From Longimicrobium sp. (GTDB taxonomy: Bacteria; Gemmatimonadota; Gemmatimonadetes; Longimicrobiales; Longimicrobiaceae), in the NCBI RefSeq assembly GCF_036388275.1, contig NZ_DASVSF010000113.1, forward strand, positions 286,545 through 350,544: DNA of 64,000 nucleotides, given 5' to 3'. This document shows positions 9,687 through 18,429 of the stretch, in pieces. Each line of letters begins with the position of its first letter. Position 1 is the stretch's first letter. The position numbers and the translations under genes are program-made. The notes under the pieces were generated by a model, which was not told the origin of the DNA, did no database searches, and saw only the letters and a list, made by a program, of their open reading frames with translations.

Positions 9687-9727
9687 AAAACGACGGAGCC
9701 GCGGGATAGGATCTCCCGCGGCTCCGT
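9687..9727 (-). terminator. Rho-independent terminator of the HhH gene
   Basis: A 14-base stem (ACGGAGCCGCGGGA and its complement, 9693-9727), followed on the minus strand by CG and a T4 run at 9690-9687. It lies between the end of the HhH gene and the sigma gene, separating the two transcription units. Confidence 0.75.
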
Positions 9728-9761
9728 GTGGCGCACCGCCCGTTCAGTCAGGGCCGGTGCT

Positions 9762-10460
9762 TCAGGGGTAGCGCTCCTGCAGCTCCCGAAGCACGCGCTC
9801 GGCATCCGCCCGGGGGAGCCCGGCGCCGGCGAACTCCTCGACGCTGGCGTGGCGGGCGCTGTACAGCGTGTGGAACCGGTTCACCAGCGCGTCCACCCGC
9901 TTGGGCCCGATTCCCTGGATGCCGCTCAGCACCACGCCCAGCCGCTCGCGCTCCAGCCGCGAGCCGATCTCCTCGGGGGCCGAAAGGTCGTGCCCCTTCT
10001 GGCGGAGCGAGTCCAGAAAGCCCAGCCAGTCCTCGTGGTTCCACCCGCTGGGCCGGGCGATGGCAAAGGCGCGGAGGTCGGCCTGCAGCTGGTCGATCTC
10101 CTTCTGCTGCTTCCGTCGCGCCGCCGTCTCATCGAACGTTTCGCGCTTCTTGCCGGACTTTGAAGCAGGCTTGCTGGCCGGCTTCGCGGCGGTCTTCGCC
10201 GCCGCCTTCGTCTCGGTCCCGGAAACTGGCTTCGCGGGCGAAGCGCCTGCCTTGGGCGCTCGGGTGCGGGGGACCGACGCCGGCTGGTCGCCTACGGCCA
10301 CGCCGGTGCCGGGCGCCTTGCCGCCGCGTGCCGGCTTGGCGCCGCCGGGGGCCATCGCCTCGGCGGCTGCATCGGCTGCCCGGCTGCGGCCGCGCTTGGT
10401 GCCCGGCCCGTCGCCGACGTCGTCCTGGGGAATGGAGCTGGTCCCGCTCTTCTTGGCCAT
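9762..10460 (-). CDS. Helix-hairpin-helix protein with Ala/Lys-rich N-terminus
   Basis: 232 residues. Residues 1-110 are low-complexity, rich in Ala, Lys, Pro and Gly, with histone-H1-like runs such as KAAAKTAAKPASKPASK. Residues about 175-232 contain a helix-hairpin-helix (GIQGIGPKRVDALVNRF) of the non-specific DNA-binding kind seen in ComEA and RuvA. The architecture suggests a small chromosomal DNA-binding protein. No enzymatic motif is seen. It lies just downstream of glgB but has its own terminator; the 45-base gap to glgB carries a GC hairpin. Confidence 0.6.
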   Translation of the reverse strand: MAKKSGTSSIPQDDVGDGPGTKRGRSRAADAAAEAMAPGGAKPARGGKAPGTGVAVGDQPASVPRTRAPKAGASPAKPVSGTETKAAAKTAAKPASKPASKSGKKRETFDETAARRKQQKEIDQLQADLRAFAIARPSGWNHEDWLGFLDSLRQKGHDLSAPEEIGSRLERERLGVVLSGIQGIGPKRVDALVNRFHTLYSARHASVEEFAGAGLPRADAERVLRELQERYP

Positions 10461-10480
10461 GATCGTCCAAATGGGTTCAG

Positions 10481-10504
10481 GCGGGCGGAAAGGAATCCGC
10501 CCGC
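10481..10504 (-). terminator. GC hairpin after glgB
   Basis: A 9-base perfect stem GCGGGCGGA/TCCGCCCGC with a 6-base loop touches the glgB stop codon. No T-run follows, so it may be a processing or weak termination structure. Confidence 0.4.
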
Positions 10505-10505
10505 A

Positions 10506-12716
10506 TCAGTCTTCGCGTTGCAAAATGAGAATGCCCAGAGGCGGCAGCGTCAATGGCAGCGACTGCCCGCGGCCGTGCACCGCCAGCGGAACCGTCTCTA
10601 CCCAGCCGCTGTTCCCCACGTTGCTCCCGCCGTACGCCGCCGCGTCGCTGTTCAGCACCTCGCGGTAGCGCCCGGCGCGCGGCACGCCCACGTGGTACTG
10701 GTGCCGGATCACCGGGGTGAAGTTGCAGACGAACACCAGCTCCTGCCCCGACGTGGTCGCGCGGCGGATGAACGACAGCACGGTCTGCTCCACGTCGCGG
10801 AAGTCGATCCACTCGAATCCCTCGTGGCTGAAGTCCGTTTCCCAGAACGCGGGCTCGCGCTGGTAGGCGGCGTTCAGGTCCGCCATCCACCGCTGAATCC
10901 CGGCGTGCAGCGGATCGCCCAGCAGGTGCCAGTCCAGCGAGCGGTTCTCGTTCCACTCGCCCACCTGGCCGATCTCGCCGCCCATGAACAGCAGCTTCTT
11001 GCCGGGATGGCCCCACATCATCCCCAGCATCAGCCGCAGGTTGGCGGCCTTCTGCCACGCGTCGCCCGGCATCTTGCCGAGCAGCGAGCCCTTCAGGTGC
11101 ACCACCTCGTCGTGGCTCAGCGGCAGCACGTACTTTTCGCTGAACGCGTACATCAGCGAAAAGGTCAGCAGGTTGAAGTGGTACTTCCGGTGGATGGACT
11201 GCTCGCTCATGAAGCGAAGGTTGTCGTGCATCCACCCCATGTTCCACTTCAGGTGAAAGCCCAGCCCACCCAGGTGCGCCGGCTGCGTGACGCCGGGCCA
11301 GGCCGTGCTTTCTTCGGCGATCATCAGCGTGCCGGGATAGCGGTCGCGCACGGTGGTGTTCAGCTGCTGAAGGAACTCCACCGCCTCGATGTTCTCGCGG
11401 CCGCCGTATTTGTTGGGCACCCACTGCCCCGCCCCGCGCGAGTAGTCCAGGTACAGCATCGACGCCACGGCATCCACCCGCAGGCCGTCGGCGTGGTACT
11501 CGTCCAGCCAGAAGAGCGCGTTGCTCACCAGGAAGGTGCGCACCTCGTTGCGGCCGAAGTTGAACACCTGTGTGCCCCACTCCGGGTGCTCGCCCTGGCG
11601 CGGGTCCGCGTGCTCGTACAGCGCCGTGCCGTCGAAGCGGCGCAGCGCGTGGGCGTCCTTCGGAAAATGCGCGGGCACCCAGTCCAGGATCACCCCGATG
11701 CCCCGCTGGTGAAGCGTGTCGACCAGGAACCGGAAGTCGTCGGGCCCGCCGAAGCGGCTGGTGGGGGCGAAGTAGCCAGTCACCTGGTATCCCCACGACG
11801 GATCGTAGGGATGCTCCATCACGGGGAGGAACTCCACGTGGGTGAAGCCCATCTCGCACAGGTAGTCCGGCAGCTCGGCCGCCATCTCACGCCACGTCAG
11901 CGGCCGGTCGTCCTCTTCCGGCCTGCGCCGCCACGAGCCGGGGTGCAGCTCGTACACGGACATGGGCGCCGCGCACCAATCCCACTCGCGCCGCTTCTGC
12001 ATCCACTCGGCGTCGCCCCACTCGTACTTCGTCAGGTCGGCGACAACGGACGAGGTCTCCGGGCGCAGCTCGGCGCTGAACGCCAAGGGGTCGGCCTTCA
12101 GGAACGCGGGGCCCTGGTGGGGAAGGATCTCGTACTTGTAGGCCGTACCCTCCGCCACGCCGGGGATGAAGATCTCCCACACGCCCTGCGCGGGATGCCG
12201 GCGCATGGGGTGGCGGCGGCCGTCCCACAGGTTGAACTCGCCCACCACGCTGACGCGCTTGGCGGCCGGCGCCCACACGCTGAAGCGCACGCCGGGCACC
12301 CCGTCTGCCTCCATGGTGCGCGCGCCCAGCACCTCCCACAGGCGCAGGTGGGTGCCTTCGCTGATCAGGTACAGGTCGAAGTCGCTGACCAGCGCCGGGT
12401 ACGAAAAGGGGTCCGCCAGCAGCACGGGCTCGTCCAGCCCCGGCCAGACGACGCGCAGGCGGTAGCGGAAGCTGGAGGTGCCGCGCGGCAGCAGGGCCTC
12501 GAAGAAGCCGTCGGGGTGCCCGCACTCCATCGCCGCCACGTCCTTGCCGTCCTCGTCGGCCAGGAAGGCGGAGGTGGCGCCGGGAAGGAACGCGCGCACC
12601 ACCAGGCGCAGCTCGCCACCGATGGACACGGTGTGCATGCCCAGCACGCGGAACGGGTCCGGGTGCTCGGCCCTCAGGATCAGGTTTACGTCGTGTAGCA
12701 GGGTCGCAGAAGCCAT
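10506..12716 (-). CDS. glgB: 1,4-alpha-glucan branching enzyme
   Basis: 736 residues, the usual length for GlgB. It transfers alpha-1,4-glucan segments to alpha-1,6 branches in glycogen synthesis in the cytoplasm. An N-terminal CBM48 pair (FRVLGMHTV; VRFSVWAPAAKRVSVVGEFN) precedes the GH13 catalytic barrel, with DWVPAHFP, LRVDAVASMLYLDY (nucleophile Asp), EESTAWPG (acid Glu) and LPLSHDEVVH. Start at ATG 12716 (MASATLLHD) with AGGA seven bases upstream; the frame is open further upstream but without homology-like sequence. No other glycogen gene is in the window. Confidence 0.95.
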   Translation of the reverse strand: MASATLLHDVNLILRAEHPDPFRVLGMHTVSIGGELRLVVRAFLPGATSAFLADEDGKDVAAMECGHPDGFFEALLPRGTSSFRYRLRVVWPGLDEPVLLADPFSYPALVSDFDLYLISEGTHLRLWEVLGARTMEADGVPGVRFSVWAPAAKRVSVVGEFNLWDGRRHPMRRHPAQGVWEIFIPGVAEGTAYKYEILPHQGPAFLKADPLAFSAELRPETSSVVADLTKYEWGDAEWMQKRREWDWCAAPMSVYELHPGSWRRRPEEDDRPLTWREMAAELPDYLCEMGFTHVEFLPVMEHPYDPSWGYQVTGYFAPTSRFGGPDDFRFLVDTLHQRGIGVILDWVPAHFPKDAHALRRFDGTALYEHADPRQGEHPEWGTQVFNFGRNEVRTFLVSNALFWLDEYHADGLRVDAVASMLYLDYSRGAGQWVPNKYGGRENIEAVEFLQQLNTTVRDRYPGTLMIAEESTAWPGVTQPAHLGGLGFHLKWNMGWMHDNLRFMSEQSIHRKYHFNLLTFSLMYAFSEKYVLPLSHDEVVHLKGSLLGKMPGDAWQKAANLRLMLGMMWGHPGKKLLFMGGEIGQVGEWNENRSLDWHLLGDPLHAGIQRWMADLNAAYQREPAFWETDFSHEGFEWIDFRDVEQTVLSFIRRATTSGQELVFVCNFTPVIRHQYHVGVPRAGRYREVLNSDAAAYGGSNVGNSGWVETVPLAVHGRGQSLPLTLPPLGILILQRED

Positions 12717-12929
12717 CGCCGTCCTGTGATTCGTTCGCGGAGAGTTCGGGCGCGCCCGCAGGAAGTATCGTGCCGGGGCGTACTCACGCGTGGCTGGCGG
12801 ATTGGTGCAAACTCTGGGCGAATCGGGCATGGGATCGGGATGGCCCACGCCCCGCGGGCCCCACCCCCGGCCCATTCGGACGCGTCACCGACTCGGGAGG
12901 GTTGGAGAACGGCTGTGCATGCCTCGGCC

Positions 12930-13352
12930 GCCCCCCATCCCCAGCCCTTCCCCCGCGGGGTTTGCGGGGGAAGGGAGCCAGTGTGATGCGCTTCGGACGG
13001 CCCCGCGCAAGGCTGTCATCCTGAGGCCCAGGCGCGCCGAACCGGCCCGCACACCACTCGTCGCGGGCCGAAGGTCTAGCCTGCGCTACTTCTCAGTCTG
13101 GGCGCGGCAGCGGGATGGATGCGTGGGCCTCGGCGTTGTCGCGCGGGATGTGTGGAGCGTTTCGATAGGCACCGGCGCATGCCTCTGGTGGCCCCTCCCC
13201 CGGGCCCTCCCCGCATGCTGCGCATGCGGAGAGGGGAGAATTCGATTGCGCTTCGGCCGGGCCTGGCGCACTCGGCCACGCGTGCAGTCCGCGAAGGCGG
13301 ACTTTGGGCCGTCGTTGCCGCGACTTCAGTCGCCCCAGCAGGGCCGGGGCCT
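12930..13352. repeat. Intergenic repeat cluster 1 (families C-B-C-A)
   Basis: In order: a C-type palindrome (12937-12983, CCTTCCCCCGC around a short loop), a B copy (13012-13080, TGTCATCCTGAGGCCCAGG), a second C copy (about 13186-13262, ending AGAATTCGATTGCGCTTCGG) and an A copy (13283-13352, GCAGTCCGCGAAGGCGGACT through CCCCAGCAGGGCC). All recur elsewhere in the window. The cluster fills most of the gap between glgB and the class V enzyme. Confidence 0.85.
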
Positions 13353-13446
13353 CGGCGTCCGTCGATCGCCCAAGCAAGCGCCCACTACCCCATTGCCCGC
13401 CGCGCGTCTACCTTTCAGGCTTCACATCCCGAGCAGGAGCGCCTGG

Positions 13447-14838
13447 ATGCACGAAACCTTCGAGCAGTTGCGGCAGCGCGAGTTCAGCCGGCTGGACCGG
13501 CTGGGGCACGTGTACCTGGACTACACCGGCGCCGGCCTGTACGCCGAGTCGCAGGTGCACGCCAGCGCCGACCTGCTGTGCAACAGCGTCTTCGGCAACC
13601 CGCACTCGCGCAATCCCACCTCGCTGGCCGCCACGCAGCTGTGCGAAGACGCGCGCCGCCGCGTCCTGGAGTACTTCAACGCCGATCCCGAGCTGTACGA
13701 GGTGGTGTTCACCCTGAACGCCAGCGGCGCGCTGAAGCTGGTGGGCGAGGCGTACCCCTGGGAGCCGGGCGGCCGCTTCCTGCTGACGGCCGACAACCAC
13801 AACTCCGTCAACGGCCTGCGCGAGTTCGCCACCGCACACGGCGCCGACGTAGGCTACGTGCCGCTGGGTCCGGAGCTTCGCCTTCACGACGCGGAAGAGC
13901 ACCTGGCCGGCGCCGAGCGCGGCAAGCACAACCTGTTCGCGTTTCCCGCACAGTCCAACTTCTCCGGCGTAAAGCATCCGCTGGAGCTGGTGCGTGTGGC
14001 CCACGACCAGGGCTACCACGTGGTGCTGGACGCGGCGGCCTTCGTGCCCACCCACCCGCTGGACCTGTCGCGGGTGGCGCCCGACTTCGTGTGCGTGTCG
14101 TTCTACAAGATGTTCGGCTTTCCCACCGGCGTGGGCGTGCTGCTGGCGCGCCGCAACGCGCTGGGCGAGTTGCACCGGCCCTGGTTCGCCGGCGGCACCG
14201 TGCGCTTCGTTTCCGCGCAGAACCGCGTGCACCTGCAGCACGTCACCGGGCGGGCCTTCGAGGACGGCACCCTCAACTACCTGGGCATCGCCGCGGTGTC
14301 GACGGGGCTGGAGTTCCTGGAACGGATCGGCATCGGGCGCATCAACGCGCACGTGATGGAGCTCACGCGCGACCTGCTGGGTCGCCTGGCGGGCCTCACC
14401 CACGGGAACGGCGCGCCCATGGTGCGCTTCTACGGCCCGTCTGACATGACGGACCGCGGGGGCACCATCGCCTTCAACCTGCTGGACCCCGCGGGCGAGC
14501 CGATCGACTTCCGCGCGGTCGAGCAGCGGGCCAACGAGGCGACCCTCTCGCTGCGCACGGGGTTCTTCTGCAATCCGGGCGCGGCGGAGTGCGCGTTCGA
14601 GTATGCCGACGAAGACGCCTTCCGCTGCATCAAGACGCTCACCGCCGAAACGTTCAACATCCAGCTGTTCTCCGACTGCATGAGCGACCACCCGGTGGGG
14701 GCCGTGCGGGTATCCGTGGGCATCGCCTCCAACGTGGCCGACCTGGACCGGCTGATGGAGGTGCTGGGCAGCTTCCGGGACCAGGGCGCGGAACCCGGCC
14801 TCGGCGCGGCCCTGCCGGCGCTTGCCACGGTGGACTGA
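13447..14838 (+). CDS. Class V PLP enzyme, molybdenum cofactor sulfurase-like
   Basis: 463 residues; a cysteine-desulfurase-fold PLP enzyme. The PLP lysine lies in SFYKMFGFPTGVG, the form of this motif found in the N-terminal domain of eukaryotic-type Moco sulfurase. FNASGALKLVGEAYPW, DNHNSVNGLRE and LDAAAFVPTHPLDLS fit the cofactor pocket, and the cysteine in RTGFFCNPGAAE sits where the persulfide-forming cysteine is expected. The C-terminal MOSC domain of Moco sulfurase is absent. It likely mobilises sulfur from cysteine; the acceptor is unknown. Start chosen at ATG 13447 because GGAG lies 8 bases upstream, although the frame is open to 12790 through repeats. Confidence 0.8.
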   Translation: MHETFEQLRQREFSRLDRLGHVYLDYTGAGLYAESQVHASADLLCNSVFGNPHSRNPTSLAATQLCEDARRRVLEYFNADPELYEVVFTLNASGALKLVGEAYPWEPGGRFLLTADNHNSVNGLREFATAHGADVGYVPLGPELRLHDAEEHLAGAERGKHNLFAFPAQSNFSGVKHPLELVRVAHDQGYHVVLDAAAFVPTHPLDLSRVAPDFVCVSFYKMFGFPTGVGVLLARRNALGELHRPWFAGGTVRFVSAQNRVHLQHVTGRAFEDGTLNYLGIAAVSTGLEFLERIGIGRINAHVMELTRDLLGRLAGLTHGNGAPMVRFYGPSDMTDRGGTIAFNLLDPAGEPIDFRAVEQRANEATLSLRTGFFCNPGAAECAFEYADEDAFRCIKTLTAETFNIQLFSDCMSDHPVGAVRVSVGIASNVADLDRLMEVLGSFRDQGAEPGLGAALPALATVD

Positions 14839-14903
14839 GGCGGACCGTGCGAAACGCGGCGCGTCCGGAATCCGGGCGCGTCCTGATCCCGGACGACGAA
14901 AGC

Positions 14904-14948
14904 GCAGGGGAGCAGCGAGATCCATCTCTGCTCCCCTGCTCTTTTCTG
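14904..14948 (+). terminator. Rho-independent terminator
   Basis: A 12-base perfect stem GCAGGGGAGCAG/CTGCTCCCCTGC (14904-14939) followed by TCTTTTCT, 65 bases after the class V enzyme gene. Confidence 0.85.
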
Positions 14949-15216
14949 CTGCGATTCTCTCCACCTCTTCAGCGTGTCCCCACGCGTGGACAGCGAACAG
15001 GAAAGGTCCACTCAGCACCGCAATCGAAAGCAATTCTCGCGGTTGTCAGGAAACGCATGTCTCGCGCGTTGTACGATCAGATGGCGAGCAGGAACGCAGG
15101 ATTCTCGCTGCGAGTGCACCCGTTTACGTGTCTGATGCGTAACGAACGCTCGTTCGGCATGGAAACTGCCAGTCCGGCTGCAGGACGCACCGGACGGCGC
15201 GCCACGAAACCCCCGC
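14949..15216. other. Intergenic leader, no gene seen
   Basis: This is less GC-rich than the surroundings and lies between a strong terminator and a small membrane-protein gene, so it should hold that gene's promoter. No clear hexamer pair, repeat or RNA gene could be recognised. Confidence 0.3.
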
Positions 15217-15399
15217 TTGGAGGCGCTTATTCGCACCTTGGGAGTCGGATTGATTGCCATCGCGGCTATCGTGGCAAGCCTTACGGTCGTCAAGCAGCGC
15301 CAGGAAGAGGCGCGCGATGCCGAAGGAGAGAAGCGGCCGCAGCTTACCCCGGCCCAGCCTCGCCTGGATCTGGACCAGCTTCGCGCGGCGGGAATGTAA
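15217..15399 (+). CDS. Small single-pass membrane protein
   Basis: About 60 residues: one hydrophobic helix (LGVGLIAIAAIVASLTVV, near 8-25) followed by a charged tail (KQRQEEARDAEGEKRPQ). Family unknown. The start is TTG 15217; a later TTG at 15249, with GGAG five bases upstream, is possible and would shorten the protein. A strong hairpin follows at 15431-15466, which supports a real transcribed unit. Role cannot be told. Confidence 0.45.
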   Translation: MEALIRTLGVGLIAIAAIVASLTVVKQRQEEARDAEGEKRPQLTPAQPRLDLDQLRAAGM

Positions 15400-15430
15400 A
15401 TTTCCGCCCACGGCGAGAACCACCAGAACC

Positions 15431-15466
15431 GAGACGCGGATGTCCCTTTCGGGGCATCCGCGTCTC
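15431..15466 (+). terminator. Hairpin terminator after the small membrane gene
   Basis: A 12-base perfect stem GAGACGCGGATG/CATCCGCGTCTC with an extra CCC/GGG inside. The downstream sequence is only weakly T-rich. Confidence 0.6.
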
Positions 15467-15687
15467 TGCGTTCAGGTCCTCGATAGCAAGCCGTGGCGCG
15501 GCGCATGCACAGAGGCTCTCCCCCGCACCCAACGCCGCCCGTCGGGAAGCACCGTTCGATCGAGGGCGACAGGTGAGCAACAACAGGTTGCGTCCGGGTA
15601 GATTGAAGCCGTTGAATGAATGCAGCGTGGACCGACGCGGGGCAGATTCCCGGCCCGCGATTTCACGTGACAGACAGGAGACACCGC

Positions 15688-16398
15688 TTGAGCGAGTACG
15701 AGAGCCGCCCCGTGCCGCGGATGAAGGAGCGCGAGCCCCGGGGCAACGACTTTCGGTCGCTGATCCGCTCACGCGCCGTTCAGGCGATGCTGCTGGCCAC
15801 CGCCGCCGTGCAGGTGGGTGTGGTGGCTACGGGCGGCCTTGACACGAAGGATGGCAGGGAGCGCCGCAGCCTGGTTCGTACCGCCATCAAGGAGGGAGTG
15901 GCCCTGAAGCTGCCCGCCGTGGTGGTCAAGACCCCGACTCCGCCCCTGCTCGCTGACAACGACGGGCCCGTTACCGCCCAGTCCCTGGCCGCGGTGTACC
16001 GCCGCAAGGGCTTCACCATCTCCGACAAGCTGGCCCAAGAGATCTACGCGGCCGCGGTGAAGAACGACATCGACCCGCGCATCGCGTTCGGGCTGGTGAG
16101 GACGGAGAGCGAGTTCAAGGACTACGCGACCAGCCACGTCGGCGCCATCGGCCTCACGCAGCTGATGATTCCCACGGCGCGGTGGTTCAAGAAGGGCGTC
16201 ACCGAAGACCAGCTGCGCGACTCGGCTACCAACCTGGAGATCGGCTTCCGCTACCTGAAGGAGCTGATCGACCGCTACCACGGCGACGTGGAACTGGCGC
16301 TGACGGCCTACAACCGCGGCACGGGCACGGTAGACCGGGTGCTCAAGCGCGGCGGCGACCCCGACAACGGCTACGCCGGCAAGGTGCTGAACCGCTGA
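15688..16398 (+). CDS. Lytic transglycosylase, SLT domain
   Basis: About 236 residues. A membrane anchor or signal segment lies near residues 25-45 (VQAMLLATAAVQVGVVATGG). The C-terminal 130 residues are a lysozyme-like SLT domain: catalytic Glu in GLVRTESEFKDYATS, then GAIGLTQLMIPTA and ELALTAYNRGTGTV. It cleaves the MurNAc-GlcNAc bond of peptidoglycan in the periplasm. Start is TTG 15688, with AGGAG seven bases upstream; the frame is open back to 15616. It shares a bidirectional terminator with the ferredoxin gene. Confidence 0.88.
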   Translation: MSEYESRPVPRMKEREPRGNDFRSLIRSRAVQAMLLATAAVQVGVVATGGLDTKDGRERRSLVRTAIKEGVALKLPAVVVKTPTPPLLADNDGPVTAQSLAAVYRRKGFTISDKLAQEIYAAAVKNDIDPRIAFGLVRTESEFKDYATSHVGAIGLTQLMIPTARWFKKGVTEDQLRDSATNLEIGFRYLKELIDRYHGDVELALTAYNRGTGTVDRVLKRGGDPDNGYAGKVLNR

Positions 16399-16420
16399 TC
16401 TCGGTGGGTGGCGGATGAGG

Positions 16421-16454
16421 AGAGGGGCCGCGTCCGTGTGGACGCGGCCCCTCT
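16421..16454. terminator. Bidirectional terminator
   Basis: A 15-base perfect stem AGAGGGGCCGCGTCC with its complement and a GTGT loop, between the convergent transglycosylase and ferredoxin genes, with TTTCGT on the plus side. Confidence 0.85.
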
Positions 16455-16483
16455 TTCGTACGTTCCGCGGAACCCTCCGGAGG

Positions 16484-16720
<237 letters not shown>

Positions 16721-16788
16721 ATCGTTCTCCAGCGAGGGGTCAGGGATTTTCGTCTGGCCGGCGGCCCGCCCAAGGGCCGGAAGGCGGT

Positions 16789-16817
16789 ATCATAACCAGC
16801 GCCCGCCCGGTTGTCCA
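16789..16817 (-). promoter_or_regulatory. Promoter of the ferredoxin gene
   Basis: Reading the minus strand, TGGACA (16817-16812), a 17-base spacer and TATGAT (16794-16789); five of six bases match the consensus in each hexamer. It lies 69 bases ahead of the ferredoxin ATG. Confidence 0.65.
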
Positions 16818-16847
16818 CGCCTGTCGAGCGAACGTTCGAACGACCCA

Positions 16848-17696
16848 CTATGCGAGGTGTGTGCCGAACCAGTCCAGCGTGGCGTCGGCGGCGGTTCGCA
16901 GCTCGGGGGTGGCGCCCGGGTACGGGTGGCTGCTGCCGAAGGTGTGGTCGCCGCCCTCGATTACCAGCAGCTCGGCGGCCTCGCCCGCCGCGTCGAAGAG
17001 GGCCTGCCCCTCGTCAACCGGCACCGTCGCGTCGGCGTCGCCGTGCACGATCATCCAGGGCGCGGACACGCGGGCCGCCGCGGCCCCGATGTCCAGCCGC
17101 TCGCGGTTGTCCTCGTAGTCGCGCCAGTACTCGGGGCCGACCGGCATCATCTGCTTCGTCCGCGTGTTCTCGACGTGCACGGTGCCCCCCGAGCGCCACG
17201 TGGCGAGGTGCTCGTCGCTCCAGCGCGAGGCCACGTCGGCGATGGCGGCCCAGGTGACCAGGGCGTCCACGCGGGAGTTTTCCGCAGCGGCCAGGATGGC
17301 CTCGCCCCCGCCGCGCGAGTGGCCGAACAGCCCGATCCTGCGCGGCTTGCGCGGAACGAGGACGCCGCTGCACACGGCGTCCAGCACCTGGCGGATTTCG
17401 TTGACGTTGCGCGAGTGCGTCTGCTCGGCGAACAGGTGCAGCGCGGAGAAGTCGACGCCGTCCGGCCCCACACCGTTCCGCGTGAAGTCGAACGTCACCG
17501 CCGCAAAGCCGTGGGCCGCCACGGCGCGGGCCAGGTTGGGAAAGAAGTTCGCCGCGCGGAAGCCCTTGAAGCCATGGCAGATGACGACCGCGGCGGTGGG
17601 CCGGTGCCCCGCCCGCACGCGCACGTCGCCGCGGATGGGCGGCCCGCCGTCGGACGAGCGGATTTCGAATCGGGTGAGCGTCAGTGCGTTGGGCAT
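16848..17696 (-). CDS. Alpha/beta hydrolase, dienelactone hydrolase/dipeptidyl-peptidase-like
   Basis: 282 residues. Serine hydrolase fold: oxyanion region VVICHGFKGFR near 37-47, nucleophile Ser in GLFGHSRGGGEAI, acid in MIVHGDADATVPVDEG, and His in EGGDHTFGSSH. Substrate unknown; the lack of a signal peptide suggests a cytoplasmic esterase or acyl-peptide hydrolase-like enzyme. Start at ATG 17696 (MPNALTLTRF); the frame is open upstream through repeat DNA to 18092, which is not believable coding sequence. Confidence 0.8.
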   Translation of the reverse strand: MPNALTLTRFEIRSSDGGPPIRGDVRVRAGHRPTAAVVICHGFKGFRAANFFPNLARAVAAHGFAAVTFDFTRNGVGPDGVDFSALHLFAEQTHSRNVNEIRQVLDAVCSGVLVPRKPRRIGLFGHSRGGGEAILAAAENSRVDALVTWAAIADVASRWSDEHLATWRSGGTVHVENTRTKQMMPVGPEYWRDYEDNRERLDIGAAAARVSAPWMIVHGDADATVPVDEGQALFDAAGEAAELLVIEGGDHTFGSSHPYPGATPELRTAADATLDWFGTHLA

Positions 17697-17751
17697 GGAT
17701 GCGTACGTTGAAGTCGTGGCGGTGCGGCGAGGGGTGGCGCGTGCCCCGGGC

Positions 17752-18412
17752 GCCCCCCATCCCCAGCCCTTCCCCCGCAAACTGCGCGGGGGAAGGGAGC
17801 CAGCCCGGTGCGCTTCGAATGGCCCGGCGCAATCTGTCATCCTGAGGCCCAGGCGCACCGCACTTGCCCGCACATCACTCGCCGCGGGCCGAAGGATCTT
17901 GCCTGCGCCACCTCTAAGCTTGGGCGCGGCAGCGTCACGGATGCGTGGGCCTCGGCCGTTTCGCGGCTGGCGGATCGATGGGGCGTTTCGACGGGCTGCG
18001 GCGCATGCCCCGGCAGGCCCCTCCCCCGGCCCCTCCCCGCATGCTGCGCATGCGGAGAGGGGAGAATTCGATTGCGCTTCGGCCGGCCCCACGCACTCGA
18101 CTGCGCATGCAGTCCGCGAAGGCGGACTTTGGGCCGCCGTTGCCGCGACTTCAGTCGCCCCAGCAGGGCCGAGGCCTCGGCTGTCGTGCCCGCTGCCGCG
18201 CCAATGGTTGTTTCGTGTCCGCAGCTAGATCCTTCGGCGCGCGCGGTCCGACGAACGGGCAGGCACGGTGCGCCTGTGCCTTCAGGATGACAGCCCGCGC
18301 TTCGGTCGGCCGCGTGCACTCGACTACGCATGCAGTCCGCGAAGGCGGACTTTGTGCCGTTGTAGCCGCGACTTCAGTCGCCCCAGCAGGGCCAGGGCCT
18401 CTCTGCGTCTTT
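17752..18412. repeat. Intergenic repeat cluster 2 (C-B-C-A-B'-A)
   Basis: C palindrome at 17757-17806 (CCTTCCCCCGC...GCGGGGGAAGG), B at 17834-17912, C at 18019-18087 (CCCCTCCCCGCATGCTGCGC and AGAATTCGATTGCGCTTCGG), A at 18104-18180, an inverted B copy at 18225-18295, and a second A copy at 18328-18398. The cluster fills the whole 730-base gap between the hydrolase start and the DR2241-like gene end. No gene is seen inside it. Confidence 0.85.
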
Positions 18413-18429
18413 CGGCGATGCGGGGCCCC

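Noticed and set aside
10518..12698. A 726-codon plus-strand frame opposite glgB
   Set aside because: Low-complexity His/Val/Arg sequence; glgB on the other strand is complete with all catalytic motifs.
12790..13446. N-terminal extension of the class V enzyme
   Set aside because: It translates repeat elements B, C and A; the ATG at 13447 has a good ribosome site and begins the conserved domain.
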